A stretch of 64,000 nucleotides of DNA from DATFRY01 sp963764695. Its GTDB lineage: Bacteria > Myxococcota_A > Polyangia > Haliangiales > Haliangiaceae. The position numbers were made by a program, and so were the translations under genes. Below are positions 16,455-24,609 of the stretch, in pieces; within the stretch, counting starts at the first letter, position 1, and every line of letters starts with the position of its first letter. The stretch covers positions 1 to 64,000 of the forward strand of contig CAVXTW010000026.1 in NCBI GenBank assembly GCA_963764695.1. The letters run 5' to 3'. The notes under the pieces are model-generated. The model had not been told where the DNA came from. It did no database searches and was given only the letters and a program-made list of their open reading frames with translations.

Positions 16455-17122
16455 CCGGCCGGCTCGCGGCGCTCCTCCTCGCTGTCGTCGCTGGCTGCGA
16501 CGCGCAGGTGGATGGCTCCTATCCGGGGCAGGCGGTGATTCGCCTGCAAGGGACCGCGATTGGCTTCGGCGTCGAGGAGGTCGAGGCGGCGGCCATCGTA
16601 TGGAATCAGAACCGCGGCCACCTGGTTCCGTCCGGCCCGATCGCCGCGCAGCCGATGCACCCCGTGTTCCCGGCCGCGCTCACCATCTCGATCCTGGCGC
16701 CGCCGCCGGACGAGGCCTACTTCGGGGTCAACGGCGAGACCTCCAGCATCGCCGAGGGCTATCTCCACCTGGTCGGCGCGGGCGCGGGCGACGAGGTCGG
16801 CGTCGATGACTTCGTGGGCGCCGCCGTCGACCTCGTCCTGCTTCACGTGCGCGGCGAGGTGGATCCCGCCGGCCTGCTCGCCGCCTACCTGGGCGGAGCC
16901 CGCTCTCCCGGATTTCACCTGCTCGGGTGGCGGGCGACGGCAGAGCTGTCCGACGCGCAGACCTACTTCACCGAGCGCTGCGCCGAGCAGATGGTCGCCG
17001 ACGGCATCCTCCCCGCCGACGTCGCGCAGAGCGAGTGCCGCTTCAAGCGGCTGTACCGGCTGATCGACAGCACCGACGGCATCGACACGCGGCTCCAGTT
17101 CTACCCGTGGACGGGCCCGTGA
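16451..17122 (+). CDS. Lipoprotein of unknown function in sigma/caspase operon
   Basis: 223 residues, GTG start overlapping the preceding stop by 4 bp. Lipobox AVVAGC. The rest is beta-rich early (AVIRLQGTAIGFGVEEVEAA, FPAALTISILAPPP) and ends in a helical Cys-containing section (AQTYFTERCAEQMVADGILP, then AQSECRFKRLYRLID). No family recognised. Its stop overlaps the sigma-factor start (GTGA), so it is translated in step with it and may be the envelope-side signal component. Confidence 0.7.
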   Translation: MTGRLAALLLAVVAGCDAQVDGSYPGQAVIRLQGTAIGFGVEEVEAAAIVWNQNRGHLVPSGPIAAQPMHPVFPAALTISILAPPPDEAYFGVNGETSSIAEGYLHLVGAGAGDEVGVDDFVGAAVDLVLLHVRGEVDPAGLLAAYLGGARSPGFHLLGWRATAELSDAQTYFTERCAEQMVADGILPADVAQSECRFKRLYRLIDSTDGIDTRLQFYPWTGP

Positions 17123-17619
17123 AAGGCGATGGCGAGATCGAGCGTCTGTATCGCGAGCACGGCCACGTGGTCCTGCGCCGCGCGCGCGAGCTGCTCGGCT
17201 CGTCGTCGGAGGCGCGCGATGCGCTCCAGGAGGTGTTCCTCGGCCTGCTCGCCCGCCCGGAGCAGCTGGCGGGCGTGATCAAGCGGAGCGCCTGGCTCTA
17301 CCGCGTCACCACCCACCACTGTCTCAACCAGATCCGCAACCGCCACGGCCGCGACCGCATCCTGCGCGCGATGTCGCCGGACGAGGAGACCTCGCCGCGC
17401 GCCGAGCACCTGATCGCGGTCCGCCAGCTGCTCTCGCGACTGCCGGAGCCGCTCGCGGAGGTGGCGGTCTACTACTACGTTGACGAGATGACCCACGAGG
17501 AGATCGCGGCGATGCTGGGCTGCTCGCGGCGTCACGTGGGCAACCTGGTGGTCCGGATGCGCGACGCGGTCGGATCCGGGCCCGGGAGCAGGCACCATGA
17601 TGATGCAAAAGCGGGGTGA
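17119..17619 (+). CDS. ECF-like sigma-70 family RNA polymerase sigma factor
   Basis: 166 residues. Region 2 covers IERLYREHGHVVLRRARELL through ARDALQEVFLGLL and SAWLYRVTTHHCLNQIRNRH; region 4 contains the HTH MTHEEIAAMLGCSRRHVGNL. No region 1 or 3, so it belongs to group 4 sigma factors. GTG start within GTGA overlap at 17119-17122. It overlaps the downstream zinc-finger gene by 23 bp. It likely activates its own operon under control of that protein. Confidence 0.85.
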   Translation: MKGDGEIERLYREHGHVVLRRARELLGSSSEARDALQEVFLGLLARPEQLAGVIKRSAWLYRVTTHHCLNQIRNRHGRDRILRAMSPDEETSPRAEHLIAVRQLLSRLPEPLAEVAVYYYVDEMTHEEIAAMLGCSRRHVGNLVVRMRDAVGSGPGSRHHDDAKAG

Positions 17620-18298
17620 GCAGTGCCCGTCGGACCTCCGGCTCGACGAGCTCCTGACCGACGAGCTGGCGGGCGGCGAGCGGGCCGAGACGCTGGGACA
17701 TCTCGACGGATGCCGGGTCTGCCGCGACCGCCGGCACGAGCTCGAACGCGATCGGGACGCCTTCCGCGCCGTCCGGCCGGCTCTGCGCCGGCCACGCCGC
17801 GCTGGCCGCTGGATCGGCGCCAGCGCGGCTCTGGCCGCGGCCGCCGCGGTCGTCGTTCTCGTGGCGCCGCGAGACCGCGCCGAGCTCGATGGCACCCGAA
17901 CCAAGGGCCCGCCTCGCTGGAGCTTCCACGTGCAGGGAAGCGGCCATGCGCGCGTCGGTGGCCCGGGCGAGCAGGTACGCCCCGGCGACACCCTCACGTA
18001 CGAGGTGACGGTCTGGCGTCGAACCTACCTGGCCATCCTCAGCCGCGACGCGGCCGGCCGCGCCACGGTCTACTACCCGGGTGGCGATTCGGCCGAACCG
18101 GTGGGACCCGGACGCCAGCTCGACTTGCCTCTGGCGACCGTCCTCGACGGCACGCTGGGGCCGGAGCGCCTGCACGGCCTGTTCTGCGATCGTCCGGTCG
18201 CGCTCGAGCCGCTGCGGCGCGCGCTGGCGGCGTCGGGCGAGCTGTCGGTCCCGTCCGGCTGCACGCTGCAGACCGTCGCCATCGAGAAGGTGCCGTGA
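17597..18298 (+). CDS. zf-HC anti-sigma-type membrane protein with DUF4384-like domain
   Basis: 233 residues. Cys10, His35, Cys39 and Cys42 (HLDGCRVC) form the zinc-binding HxxxCxxC pattern of anti-sigma domains. One TM helix follows at about 70-91. The outer part (LTYEVTVWRRTYLAILSRDA, RATVYYPGGD, then LPLATVLDGTLGPERLHGLF) resembles DUF4384, a domain often encoded with caspases. Three ATGs (17597, 17600, 17603) compete after a GGGAGCAGG. Predicted to hold the sigma factor at the membrane and release it on an envelope signal. Confidence 0.78.
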   Translation: MMMQKRGEQCPSDLRLDELLTDELAGGERAETLGHLDGCRVCRDRRHELERDRDAFRAVRPALRRPRRAGRWIGASAALAAAAAVVVLVAPRDRAELDGTRTKGPPRWSFHVQGSGHARVGGPGEQVRPGDTLTYEVTVWRRTYLAILSRDAAGRATVYYPGGDSAEPVGPGRQLDLPLATVLDGTLGPERLHGLFCDRPVALEPLRRALAASGELSVPSGCTLQTVAIEKVP

Positions 18299-19842
18299 TG
18301 CGGCGAATCGCGCTCCTCGTGGCGATCTTGTGGCCGAGGGCGGTCGCCGCCGATGTGACCCGTTACGCGCTCGTCGTCGGCCATGACGAGGGCCGGGCGG
18401 ACGAGGAGCCGCTGCGCTACGCCGAGGAGGACGCGCGCCGGTTCCACGAAGTGCTCGCCGAGGTGGGCGGCTTCCGTCCCGAGAACACGGTCCTCATCCG
18501 GGGCGGACGCGCCGATCGTGTGCGCGAGGCGCTCATCGCCCTCAACGACCGCATCCGCACCGCGGGCGCGCCGGCCATGCTGGTGGTCTTCTACTCCGGC
18601 CACGCCGACGCCGAAGCGCTCCACCTGGGCGAGACGCTGCTGCCGCTGCGGCAGCTGGAGCAGCTGGTGCGCGGCTCGGCGGCCTCCTTGCGCCTGCTCA
18701 TCGTCGACGCCTGCCGCTCCGGGGCGCTCACTCGCGTCAAGGGCGGCGCCCGCGTGCGCGCGCCCCGCGTCGTGCTCGGCCAGCGCCTGCCGATCGACGG
18801 CGTGGTGTTCTGGTCGTCCAGCTCGGCCAGCGAGGACGCGCAGGAGTCGGACGAGCTCGGTGGCTCGTTTTTCAGCCACCATCTGATCTCCGGGCTGCTC
18901 GGCGCGGCCGACGACGACCGGGACGGCGCCATCACGCTCGGCGAGGCGTACCGGCACGCCTACCAGGGCACGCTGCGGGCCACCAGCAAGACCCTGGCCG
19001 GCGCGCAGCACGCCACCTTTCGCCACGAGACGCACGGCGTGGCCGAGGTCGTCCTGACCACGCTGGCAGCGCGCGAGCGCGCGCTCATCTCGTTCCCGGC
19101 CGGCCGCGACTACCTCATCCTGTCGGGGGCCGCGGATGGCCGGGTGGTGGCCGAGGTGGGCGCCCGCGACGCCGAGCGCGCCGTCAGCCTGCGTCCGGGC
19201 CGCTACTTCGTGCGCGGCCGCGCCCGCGATCATCTGCTCGAGGGCATGCTCACGGCGCGAGCCGGCGAGCGCCGTGCCCTCGACGAGAGGGCCTTCGATC
19301 GAGTCGAGTACGCGCGCCTGGTCCGCAAGGGTGGTGGCGGGCGCGCCCGCTCCGACCGGCTCGAGGTCGGCTACACCGTGCGCTCGTCTCTGTGGAGCGA
19401 CGCCAGCCCCTGTCAGGGACTGGTGGTGGGCTGGGCCGTGGACGCGCAGCAGTTCTCGCTGTCGGCCCGCGGCCGTGCCTGCCGGGGCACCTTCGACAAC
19501 GCCTTCCTCGACGCGACCACGGACGAGCTCGGCGCCGAGCTTCGCGTCGTTCACGCAAGGGACCTGCGGCGGCTCACCGTGGGCGGCGGCGCCGTCGGCG
19601 GCCTCTCTCTCCTCCACCAGCGGTTCGACGCGATGGGCGACGCACCCCCGGCCCGCACCTCGACCGGCGCTCAGGTGGGCTTGACCGCCCAGGTCGGCTT
19701 CGACGTGCGGAGCGACGTCTACCTGAGCGCGGAGGTCGACGGCTTGACATCGTTCTTCATACAGGAGCAGCAGACGGGCGACAGGGCAGCCCGGGCCGTC
19801 TTCTCGCTGCGGGGCAACCTCCTGATCGGCAAGCGCTGGTAG
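18298..19842 (+). CDS. Secreted caspase-family (C14) protease
   Basis: 514 residues, ATGA-type overlap with the anti-sigma gene. Signal peptide RRIALLVAILWPRAVAA. Caspase-like p20 region: YALVVGHDEG, catalytic His102 in VVFYSGHAD and Cys139 in LLIVDACRSG, followed by VVFWSSSSASEDAQES and SFFSHHLISGLLGAADDDRD with an EF-hand-like Asp loop. Residues about 270-514 are beta-rich with alternating patterns (YTVRSSLWSD, RLTVGGGAVGGLSLL, VYLSAEVDGL) that could be a small outer-membrane barrel or binding domain. Being exported, it cannot be a cytoplasmic suicide effector unless it acts in the envelope. Confidence 0.82.
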   Translation: MRRIALLVAILWPRAVAADVTRYALVVGHDEGRADEEPLRYAEEDARRFHEVLAEVGGFRPENTVLIRGGRADRVREALIALNDRIRTAGAPAMLVVFYSGHADAEALHLGETLLPLRQLEQLVRGSAASLRLLIVDACRSGALTRVKGGARVRAPRVVLGQRLPIDGVVFWSSSSASEDAQESDELGGSFFSHHLISGLLGAADDDRDGAITLGEAYRHAYQGTLRATSKTLAGAQHATFRHETHGVAEVVLTTLAARERALISFPAGRDYLILSGAADGRVVAEVGARDAERAVSLRPGRYFVRGRARDHLLEGMLTARAGERRALDERAFDRVEYARLVRKGGGGRARSDRLEVGYTVRSSLWSDASPCQGLVVGWAVDAQQFSLSARGRACRGTFDNAFLDATTDELGAELRVVHARDLRRLTVGGGAVGGLSLLHQRFDAMGDAPPARTSTGAQVGLTAQVGFDVRSDVYLSAEVDGLTSFFIQEQQTGDRAARAVFSLRGNLLIGKRW

Positions 19843-20338
19843 CGATCCTCCGAACGGCCCCGCTCCTCTACTTCTCCAGTGCGCCCCTCTCGGCATGTGG
19901 CTGGCCGCATATCGCCGGAGCTGGAACCGGCGGGGCGGCCGGCGCTGTGGCTCCACGCCGCCGCCGCGGTCACGACCGTCGATCGCGAGCAGCCGGGCGC
20001 GACGATCGTGGTCGCCAGGCGGCACGGTAACCCGCGAGGAGCTCTTGGCCATCCATGGTCGTCCCGCAGGCAGGCCGCGATGATGGGCCGCATCTCGGCC
20101 CGCGCGGCGCCACGTGACACTCGGATCGGCCGCCGGCGAGTTTCCGCCGGCGCGAGATGCCCGGCCACCTGCGGCACCTCCGTCTCAACTCCCCCCTGGG
20201 CCTCCGCCACCATCTCGAGGTCGGCACGAAGCGCGCCAAGGCGGCGGTCGGTGGACCGATCACACGGATCGACGCGAACTCGAGCTAGATCGTCGCGAGC
20301 CCGAGCTCGATTCCCGCAGGAGCGGCTGAGTTCAGGAG
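19843..20338. other. Gene-poor stretch in the island
   Basis: Between the caspase operon and the Uma2 gene. All frames are short and arginine-rich. One plus-strand reading ending at about 20288 (HLRLNSPLGLRHHLEVGTK, then GGPITRIDANSS and a stop) sounds protein-like and may be the tail of a lost gene, but I cannot name it. Confidence 0.4.
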
Positions 20339-20892
20339 TAGATGGCATCGACGGCGATGTCGAGACCGTGGATCTGGATGGTCTCGCCGGAGACCCGGGT
20401 CTCGGTACTCCAGTTGCGCCCCTCGCGCCGCCGAACCTCGATCCGTCGTTCGTCTTGAGAGACGAGGACGTATTCCTCGAGAGAGTCGAGCTGCTGAAAC
20501 AGAGAGAAGCGCTCGTTGCGGTCTCGTTGTTCGGTCAACCTGGACAGCACCTCCACGACGACCCGCGGATTGGTGATCGCCTCGCCGAGGCTCTTGCCGT
20601 TCTTGTCCTTCGCTCCACGTGTCAGGATCGCACCGCACACGATGCTCGCATCGTCGTAGGTCGAATGCTGAGCCTCCTCGATGTAGAGCAGCGTATCGGA
20701 CGAGTAAACGCGGCACTCGGCGGTTTGCGGCAGCGCGCGAACGATCGCGGCAGACAGCCGCCCGTGCTCGGGCGTGCCGCGTGACATCGCGTAGATCAGG
20801 CCGTTGATCCATTCATGCTTCGCATCACTCTTCGCCTCGAGCTCGAGGTATTCGTCGAACGGCATGAACAGGATCTTGACTGGGGAGGGCAT
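20332..20892 (-). CDS. Uma2-family (DUF820) PD-(D/E)XK nuclease-like protein
   Basis: 186 residues from ATG 20892 (GGAG 5 nt upstream); GTG 20922 would add ten residues. Typical Uma2 layout: FMPFDEYLELEAKSDAKHEW at the N-terminus, DDASIVCG, ITNPRVVVEVLSRLTEQRDR containing the catalytic Glu, and QLDSLEEYVLVSQDERRIEV. These proteins are abundant in genomes rich in mobile DNA; their biological role is unproven. It directly follows an antitoxin-like gene on the same strand (stop at 20924), an unusual pairing. Confidence 0.8.
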   Translation of the reverse strand: MPSPVKILFMPFDEYLELEAKSDAKHEWINGLIYAMSRGTPEHGRLSAAIVRALPQTAECRVYSSDTLLYIEEAQHSTYDDASIVCGAILTRGAKDKNGKSLGEAITNPRVVVEVLSRLTEQRDRNERFSLFQQLDSLEEYVLVSQDERRIEVRRREGRNWSTETRVSGETIQIHGLDIAVDAIYS

Positions 20893-20923
20893 CTCGTCTC
20901 CGTGCGCGCCGGCCTCGTCCACT

Positions 20924-21148
20924 TCACCTGGCGCTGGGTCGGCTCCGCTGACGGCGCAGCTCGATCATGACCCCGCAGTGCGGCGAGAGCTGGCCGGCGT
21001 CCGCTTCGGCAAGGCCACGCTGGACAAGGTCGAGGAAGTGGAGCTCGTACTGGATCTCCCCCAGTGTGCAGTCGTCCGGGAGCTCGTCGAGGAGCGCTCG
21101 GACGGCCGCCTTGGTCTGGAGATGTGCCACGGTCCTCAACGGTAGCAT
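20924..21148 (-). CDS. Second antitoxin-like small protein
   Basis: 74 residues: ALLDELPDDCTLGEIQYELH followed by FLDLVQRGLAEADAGQLSPH. Same family as the 14509 antitoxin (LPDDxxxxEIxYxLxxxxxVxxGLxxAxAG). The C-terminus diverges after the family's HEE position (SPHCGVMIELRR), where a HEEVxxRxxxW motif is expected, so the end may be altered. No RelE/ParE toxin follows; Uma2 takes that place. Confidence 0.6.
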   Translation of the reverse strand: MLPLRTVAHLQTKAAVRALLDELPDDCTLGEIQYELHFLDLVQRGLAEADAGQLSPHCGVMIELRRQRSRPSAR

Positions 21149-21330
21149 CGCCTCGGACCGCCCTCGATCCTGTTGCCACGTGGTTGCCACGACGGCGTGG
21201 AAGTGGATGGGCCAGCACGGTACGAGACGGGTCGGCGTGGGTCGGCCGACGCTGACCAAGCTGACAATATCGTAGTCGAAGCAGAGCAAGGCCGCGCCGC
21301 GCCTTCGGTTTCGGGTTGTCGGTCAGATCC
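21149..21330. other. No gene recognised
   Basis: Sequence between the antitoxin start and the tRNA-tail repeat; no frame or structure I can support. Confidence 0.4.
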
Positions 21331-21390
21331 GGTTCAAGTTCCGGTGGGGTCACGAGAAACCCGCGTAGTGCTGAAGGCATACGCGGGTTT
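21331..21390 (+). repeat. Right copy of tRNA-Glu-tail direct repeat (candidate att site)
   Basis: Matches 14373-14432 at 56 of 60 positions, beginning in the T-loop GGTTCAAG. The 5' part of the tRNA is absent, CCA has become CGA, and the terminator hairpin (21357-21390) is followed by CGTTC instead of a T-run, so it should no longer terminate. Confidence 0.8.
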
Positions 21391-21423
21391 CGTTCATCTG
21401 ATGTCCGAGGTGGAGCGCGGGCA

Positions 21424-21690
21424 TCGGTTCCTGAGCTCGTTCACAGCGGGCCAGGAACCGCCTGGAGATGAGGTGTCTGACGAAGAGATGGAGGCGTGGA
21501 TCTCTTCCTGGGCAACGTAGACTGGACCGGCGAAGCCAGCCGCTGGCTGCGTCGAATCCATGAGCACCATTGCGGGCGACGACTCGGGCGCCGCGATGCG
21601 AACCATGCGCGGCATTCTCGAGAAGGCACAGCTGCTCGGGCGATTTCTTGAACTGAGTCAGCAGTACCGTGGCCAGACCGAGCGCCACAT
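21424..21690 (+). pseudogene. Decayed toxin-antitoxin pair, right copy
   Basis: Homologous to 14478-14862. About 150 bp of the antitoxin gene (14507-14641 equivalent) is deleted; only its end, DEEMEAWISSWAT and stop, survives. The toxin piece begins NVDWTGEASRWLRRI and is frameshifted by one extra base in the following codons (CATGAGCACCATTGC against GACGAGCACATTGC). It ends at the same place as in the left copy. Confidence 0.75.
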
Positions 21691-21716
21691 CCGCGTCCGG
21701 GGTCGGTGACGCCGTG

Positions 21717-22673
21717 ATGCCGCTCGCGCACGCACTCGTCGCGGCATACGGATTTGGGGAGCCGCCTACCTGCGAGCGCCTCGTTCGCATCTCCAATGAC
21801 CTGGTCCGAATCGTGACGTCTGATGGCATCTTGTGGCTCAAGCTCGCCAACAAGGTCGTCCGGTCGCTCGAGGATCTCGAGTCCGAGGCGGAGGTCGCAG
21901 CTGGTCTTGCCGCCCGCCGCCTCGCTGTTGCCGCGCCGGTCCTTCGAGTTGATGGCCGCTACGTCGGCACTCTCGATTTGCGGGAGGGACGTTGCTCGGC
22001 TGTGCTCTTTCACGACGCGCCCGGGGAGCAACTCGAAGCGGCGGCGCCTGCGCAGGCGGAAGCACTCGGTGCGCTGATCGCGCTAATTCACCTCGCCAGC
22101 CCCGTGGTAGGTGCCGACCGCCGGTGGACGATCGACGCCGAAACGCTCGCCACGAGGCCACTCGGTTGGATTGGCCCCTGGCTGGTGCAAGCGGGACGCG
22201 ACGTCGATGAGCTCACCGCGCTCTCCGACGAAATGGCCGCGCGAGTATGGACGCGCGACGGGACAACGCTGCTCCCGAGCGGACTGTGCCACGGCGATCT
22301 TCAGCTCGAGAACGCGCGGTTCGTGGGCGACGCGCCGACGCTGTTCGACTTCGAAGTCTGTGGCGTCGGGCCATGCGTGTACGACCTGGCGTGCTACTGG
22401 CGCAAGCGCGTCGCGCTCGCGCCGCCCGACACGCCAGGGCCAGGGGACGAATGGAAGGCCCTACTGCGCGGGTACTCGCGGGTCCGTCCGCTCGCGGCCG
22501 GGGAGCTGCACGCTGTCCCGCCCCTCGCGACCTTGCGCGCGATCTGGACGATGGCGCTGCCGGCCTCGCCCCAAGCGCGGTGGGGCCACGACTGGTTGGC
22601 CGATCCCGAGTACTTCGCCGCTCACCTCGACATGATCGAGCGACTGGCCGACGCCGCCCGCGACGAGCTTTGA
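21717..22673 (+). CDS. APH/choline-kinase-family phosphotransferase
   Basis: 318 residues. LWLKLANKVVRSLEDLESEA is the ATP-site Lys and Glu helix; LPSGLCHGDLQLENARF is the catalytic loop (HGDxxxxN) and LFDFEVCGVGPCVYDLACYW the metal-binding DxD-like end. Bacterial members phosphorylate aminoglycosides, homoserine, choline or sugars; the substrate cannot be told. ATG 21717 is used; GTG 21714 is adjacent. Intact counterpart of the remnant at 14864-15104. Confidence 0.8.
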   Translation: MPLAHALVAAYGFGEPPTCERLVRISNDLVRIVTSDGILWLKLANKVVRSLEDLESEAEVAAGLAARRLAVAAPVLRVDGRYVGTLDLREGRCSAVLFHDAPGEQLEAAAPAQAEALGALIALIHLASPVVGADRRWTIDAETLATRPLGWIGPWLVQAGRDVDELTALSDEMAARVWTRDGTTLLPSGLCHGDLQLENARFVGDAPTLFDFEVCGVGPCVYDLACYWRKRVALAPPDTPGPGDEWKALLRGYSRVRPLAAGELHAVPPLATLRAIWTMALPASPQARWGHDWLADPEYFAAHLDMIERLADAARDEL

Positions 22674-22984
22674 CGCCGCCACTCCCTCGTCGCTCAGGCA
22701 GCCACCGACCTGGTGGTGCCGGGTCCGGCCGCGCATCGCGAGGTGGTACAGGACCGCGGCCCCGTGGACCTGGAAGACGCGCGCTCGCCGCTACGATGGC
22801 GGGAAGCGTCGCGCGAAGCGGTTGTGCGGGCTGGATGCTCGGCCCACGAGCTTCTCGGGCGCTTCAACTCTCTTGACCTGCGCCGGCGACCTCGATCATC
22901 CTGGGCAGGCTGTTGTAGGGCGCATCGGCTGCAAGGCCGGAGGGGCAATGCCCACCTACGAAGGTGTCAACCTTTGGTGCGCCC
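22674..22984. other. No gene recognised
   Basis: 311 bp between the phosphotransferase and the VOC gene. Frames are short and biased; no RNA, repeat or motif seen. Confidence 0.4.
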
Positions 22985-23632
22985 ATGCCCAGCCTCGAGA
23001 ACCTCAAGAAGCAGGCGAAGCTGATCCTGCGCTGGCACCGCGAACGCTACTACCCGGTCGCGGCGCAGATCAGGATGGTTCTTCCCCGCTATCGCCACTT
23101 GAGCGATGCGCAGGTTCTAGACCACGGCTTCAAGCTCAGCGACGCGCAGGAGCTCGTCGCACGGCAGTCGGGGTTCGCAAGCTGGGAGGCGCTGAGGAGA
23201 GGAATCGAAGCCATGCCCGATGATGCAGAGCGAACCGTGTCCCGAGCCGTGCTCGTTGCTGCCGAACCTCAGCTCTTCGTCTCCGATATCAAGGCCTCGT
23301 GCGAATTCTTCGCCACCAGGCTCGGCTTCGTCGTCGCCTACGTCCATGGCGACCCACCCTTCGTCGGACAGGTGAGCCGGGACGGCGCCGCCCTCAATCT
23401 CCGCCATGTCGACCAGCCGGTGATCGATGTCCAGCTGCGGGAGCGCGAGGACCTGCTCTCGGCGGCGATGACCGTCAACAGCGCCGCCGAGATCAAGCAG
23501 CTCTTCCTTGAGTTTCAGGCGCAGGGCGTCGCGTTCCACCGCACGCTCAAGCGGGAGCCATGGGGCGCCAGGACATTCATCGTCAAGGATCCGGACGGAA
23601 ATCTCATCCTCTTCGCCGGTCCTGCGGACTGA
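22985..23632 (+). CDS. Glyoxalase/bleomycin-resistance (VOC) protein with N-terminal helical extension
   Basis: 215 residues from ATG 22985 (MPSLENLKKQAKLILRWHRE). The first ~75 residues match a helical module (LKKQAKxLLRWHR, RQSGFASWEALRRG) commonly found before VOC or ankyrin domains. Residues 80-215 are one VOC unit: QLFVSDIKASCEFFATRLGF, FHRTLKREPWGARTFIVKDP and DGNLILFAG with the metal-ligand positions. Such proteins bind small toxins or act as antibiotic-sequestering proteins; substrate unknown. Confidence 0.8.
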   Translation: MPSLENLKKQAKLILRWHRERYYPVAAQIRMVLPRYRHLSDAQVLDHGFKLSDAQELVARQSGFASWEALRRGIEAMPDDAERTVSRAVLVAAEPQLFVSDIKASCEFFATRLGFVVAYVHGDPPFVGQVSRDGAALNLRHVDQPVIDVQLREREDLLSAAMTVNSAAEIKQLFLEFQAQGVAFHRTLKREPWGARTFIVKDPDGNLILFAGPAD

Positions 23633-23707
23633 CCTCCACCGCCGTCGATCCGATGACTCTTCGCCGGAATCCCTGGCGGGCGTGGGTCGCACGGAGAGCC
23701 TTGCACG

Positions 23708-23737
23708 TAACCATCTGGTTCGATAACCTGCTGGTTA
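23708..23737. promoter_or_regulatory. Two tandem palindromic sites, probable ArsR operator
   Basis: TAACCATCTGGTT (23708-23720) and TAACCTGCTGGTTA (23724-23737) lie directly before the ArsR start codon at 23739, 16 bp apart. Half-site TAACC/GGTTA. The second site would block the start region of its own gene. Confidence 0.65.
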
Positions 23738-23738
23738 G

Positions 23739-24104
23739 ATGCCAGCGGACACGTTGACCCTCACGTTTGCCGCGCTCGCGCACCCGACGCGGCGGGCGAT
23801 CCTCAAGCGGCTGGCCGCGGGGCCTGTGAACGTGAAGGAGCTGTCGCGGCCCTTCGACATGAGCGGCCCGGCGGTTTGCAAGCACCTGCGCGTGCTGGAG
23901 CGAGCCGGGTTGATACGACGCGGTCGCGAAGCGCAGTCGCGGCCGTGCCAGCTCGAGCCCGCGCCGCTCAAGCAGGTCGTCGCGTGGGCGGAGGCGTATC
24001 GAGCGTTCTGGGACGCGAGCTTCGACCGCCTCGACGTCTACTTGCAGGAGCTGCACGCGCAGCGCCGGAAGGGGGTGCGCAATGCACGCCGCAGGAAACG
24101 CTAG
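23739..24104 (+). CDS. ArsR-family winged-helix repressor
   Basis: 121 residues. TFAALAHPTRRAILKRLAAG, VKELSRPFDMSGPAVCKHLR and VLERAGLIRRGREAQ are the winged helix; the tail WAEAYRAFWDASFDRLDVYL is typical of the ArsR subgroup coupled to SRPBCC (AHSA1) proteins, without metal-binding cysteines. It overlaps the AHSA1 gene by 23 bp. The first gene of an ArsR-AHSA1-DHFR-like operon; the palindromes upstream suggest self-repression. Confidence 0.88.
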   Translation: MPADTLTLTFAALAHPTRRAILKRLAAGPVNVKELSRPFDMSGPAVCKHLRVLERAGLIRRGREAQSRPCQLEPAPLKQVVAWAEAYRAFWDASFDRLDVYLQELHAQRRKGVRNARRRKR

Positions 24105-24609
24105 CGACCTGCTCGACGACCGTGAGTTCGCGGTCCCGCGCGAGCTCGTGTTCGAGGCCTGGACCGTGCCGGAGCACTTCGCGCGCTGGTTCGCTCCGCA
24201 CGGCGTCGCAGTTCCGTTGTGCGAGATGGACGCGCGCCCCGGCGGCGAGCTCCGCCTCCATCATCGCTTCACCACCGGCGAGCTGGTGTCGATCAAGGGC
24301 GTCTTCGACGAGGTGGTCGCGCCGTCCCGGCTTCGCTTCACGTTCACGTTCGTCGATGCCGATGACCAGCCAACCGCGCCGCCGCAGGTACCGGACTGGC
24401 CGGTCGGCGTACACATCGTGATGACCGTCGAGCTGCACGCGACCCGGCGCGGCACGCGCATGACGGTTCACCAGCGAGTCGCGGAGCCCGAGGCGGCCGG
24501 CACACCGTCGGTCGTGCGCCACCGCGAGCTTGCCGGCGAGGGCTGGCGTCAGACCGCCGAGCGGCTGGTCGAGTACCTCGAACGAAGGAGCACGCGATGG
24601 CCAGGCTGA
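24082..24609 (+). CDS. SRPBCC/AHSA1-family ligand-binding protein
   Basis: 175 residues. REFAVPRELVFEAWTVPEHF and ARWFAPHGVAVP start the START-like fold; ARPGGELRLHHRF, GVFDEVVAPSRLRFTFTF and the C-terminal helix GEGWRQTAERLVEYLER complete it. In operons with ArsR these proteins bind a hydrophobic ligand; ligand unknown. Coupled by overlaps on both sides. Confidence 0.85.
   Translation: MHAAGNASDLLDDREFAVPRELVFEAWTVPEHFARWFAPHGVAVPLCEMDARPGGELRLHHRFTTGELVSIKGVFDEVVAPSRLRFTFTFVDADDQPTAPPQVPDWPVGVHIVMTVELHATRRGTRMTVHQRVAEPEAAGTPSVVRHRELAGEGWRQTAERLVEYLERRSTRWPG

Noticed and set aside
20114..20329. Short plus-strand gene between caspase and Uma2
   Set aside because: Composition is arginine/proline-rich, no start signal, no homologue recognised.
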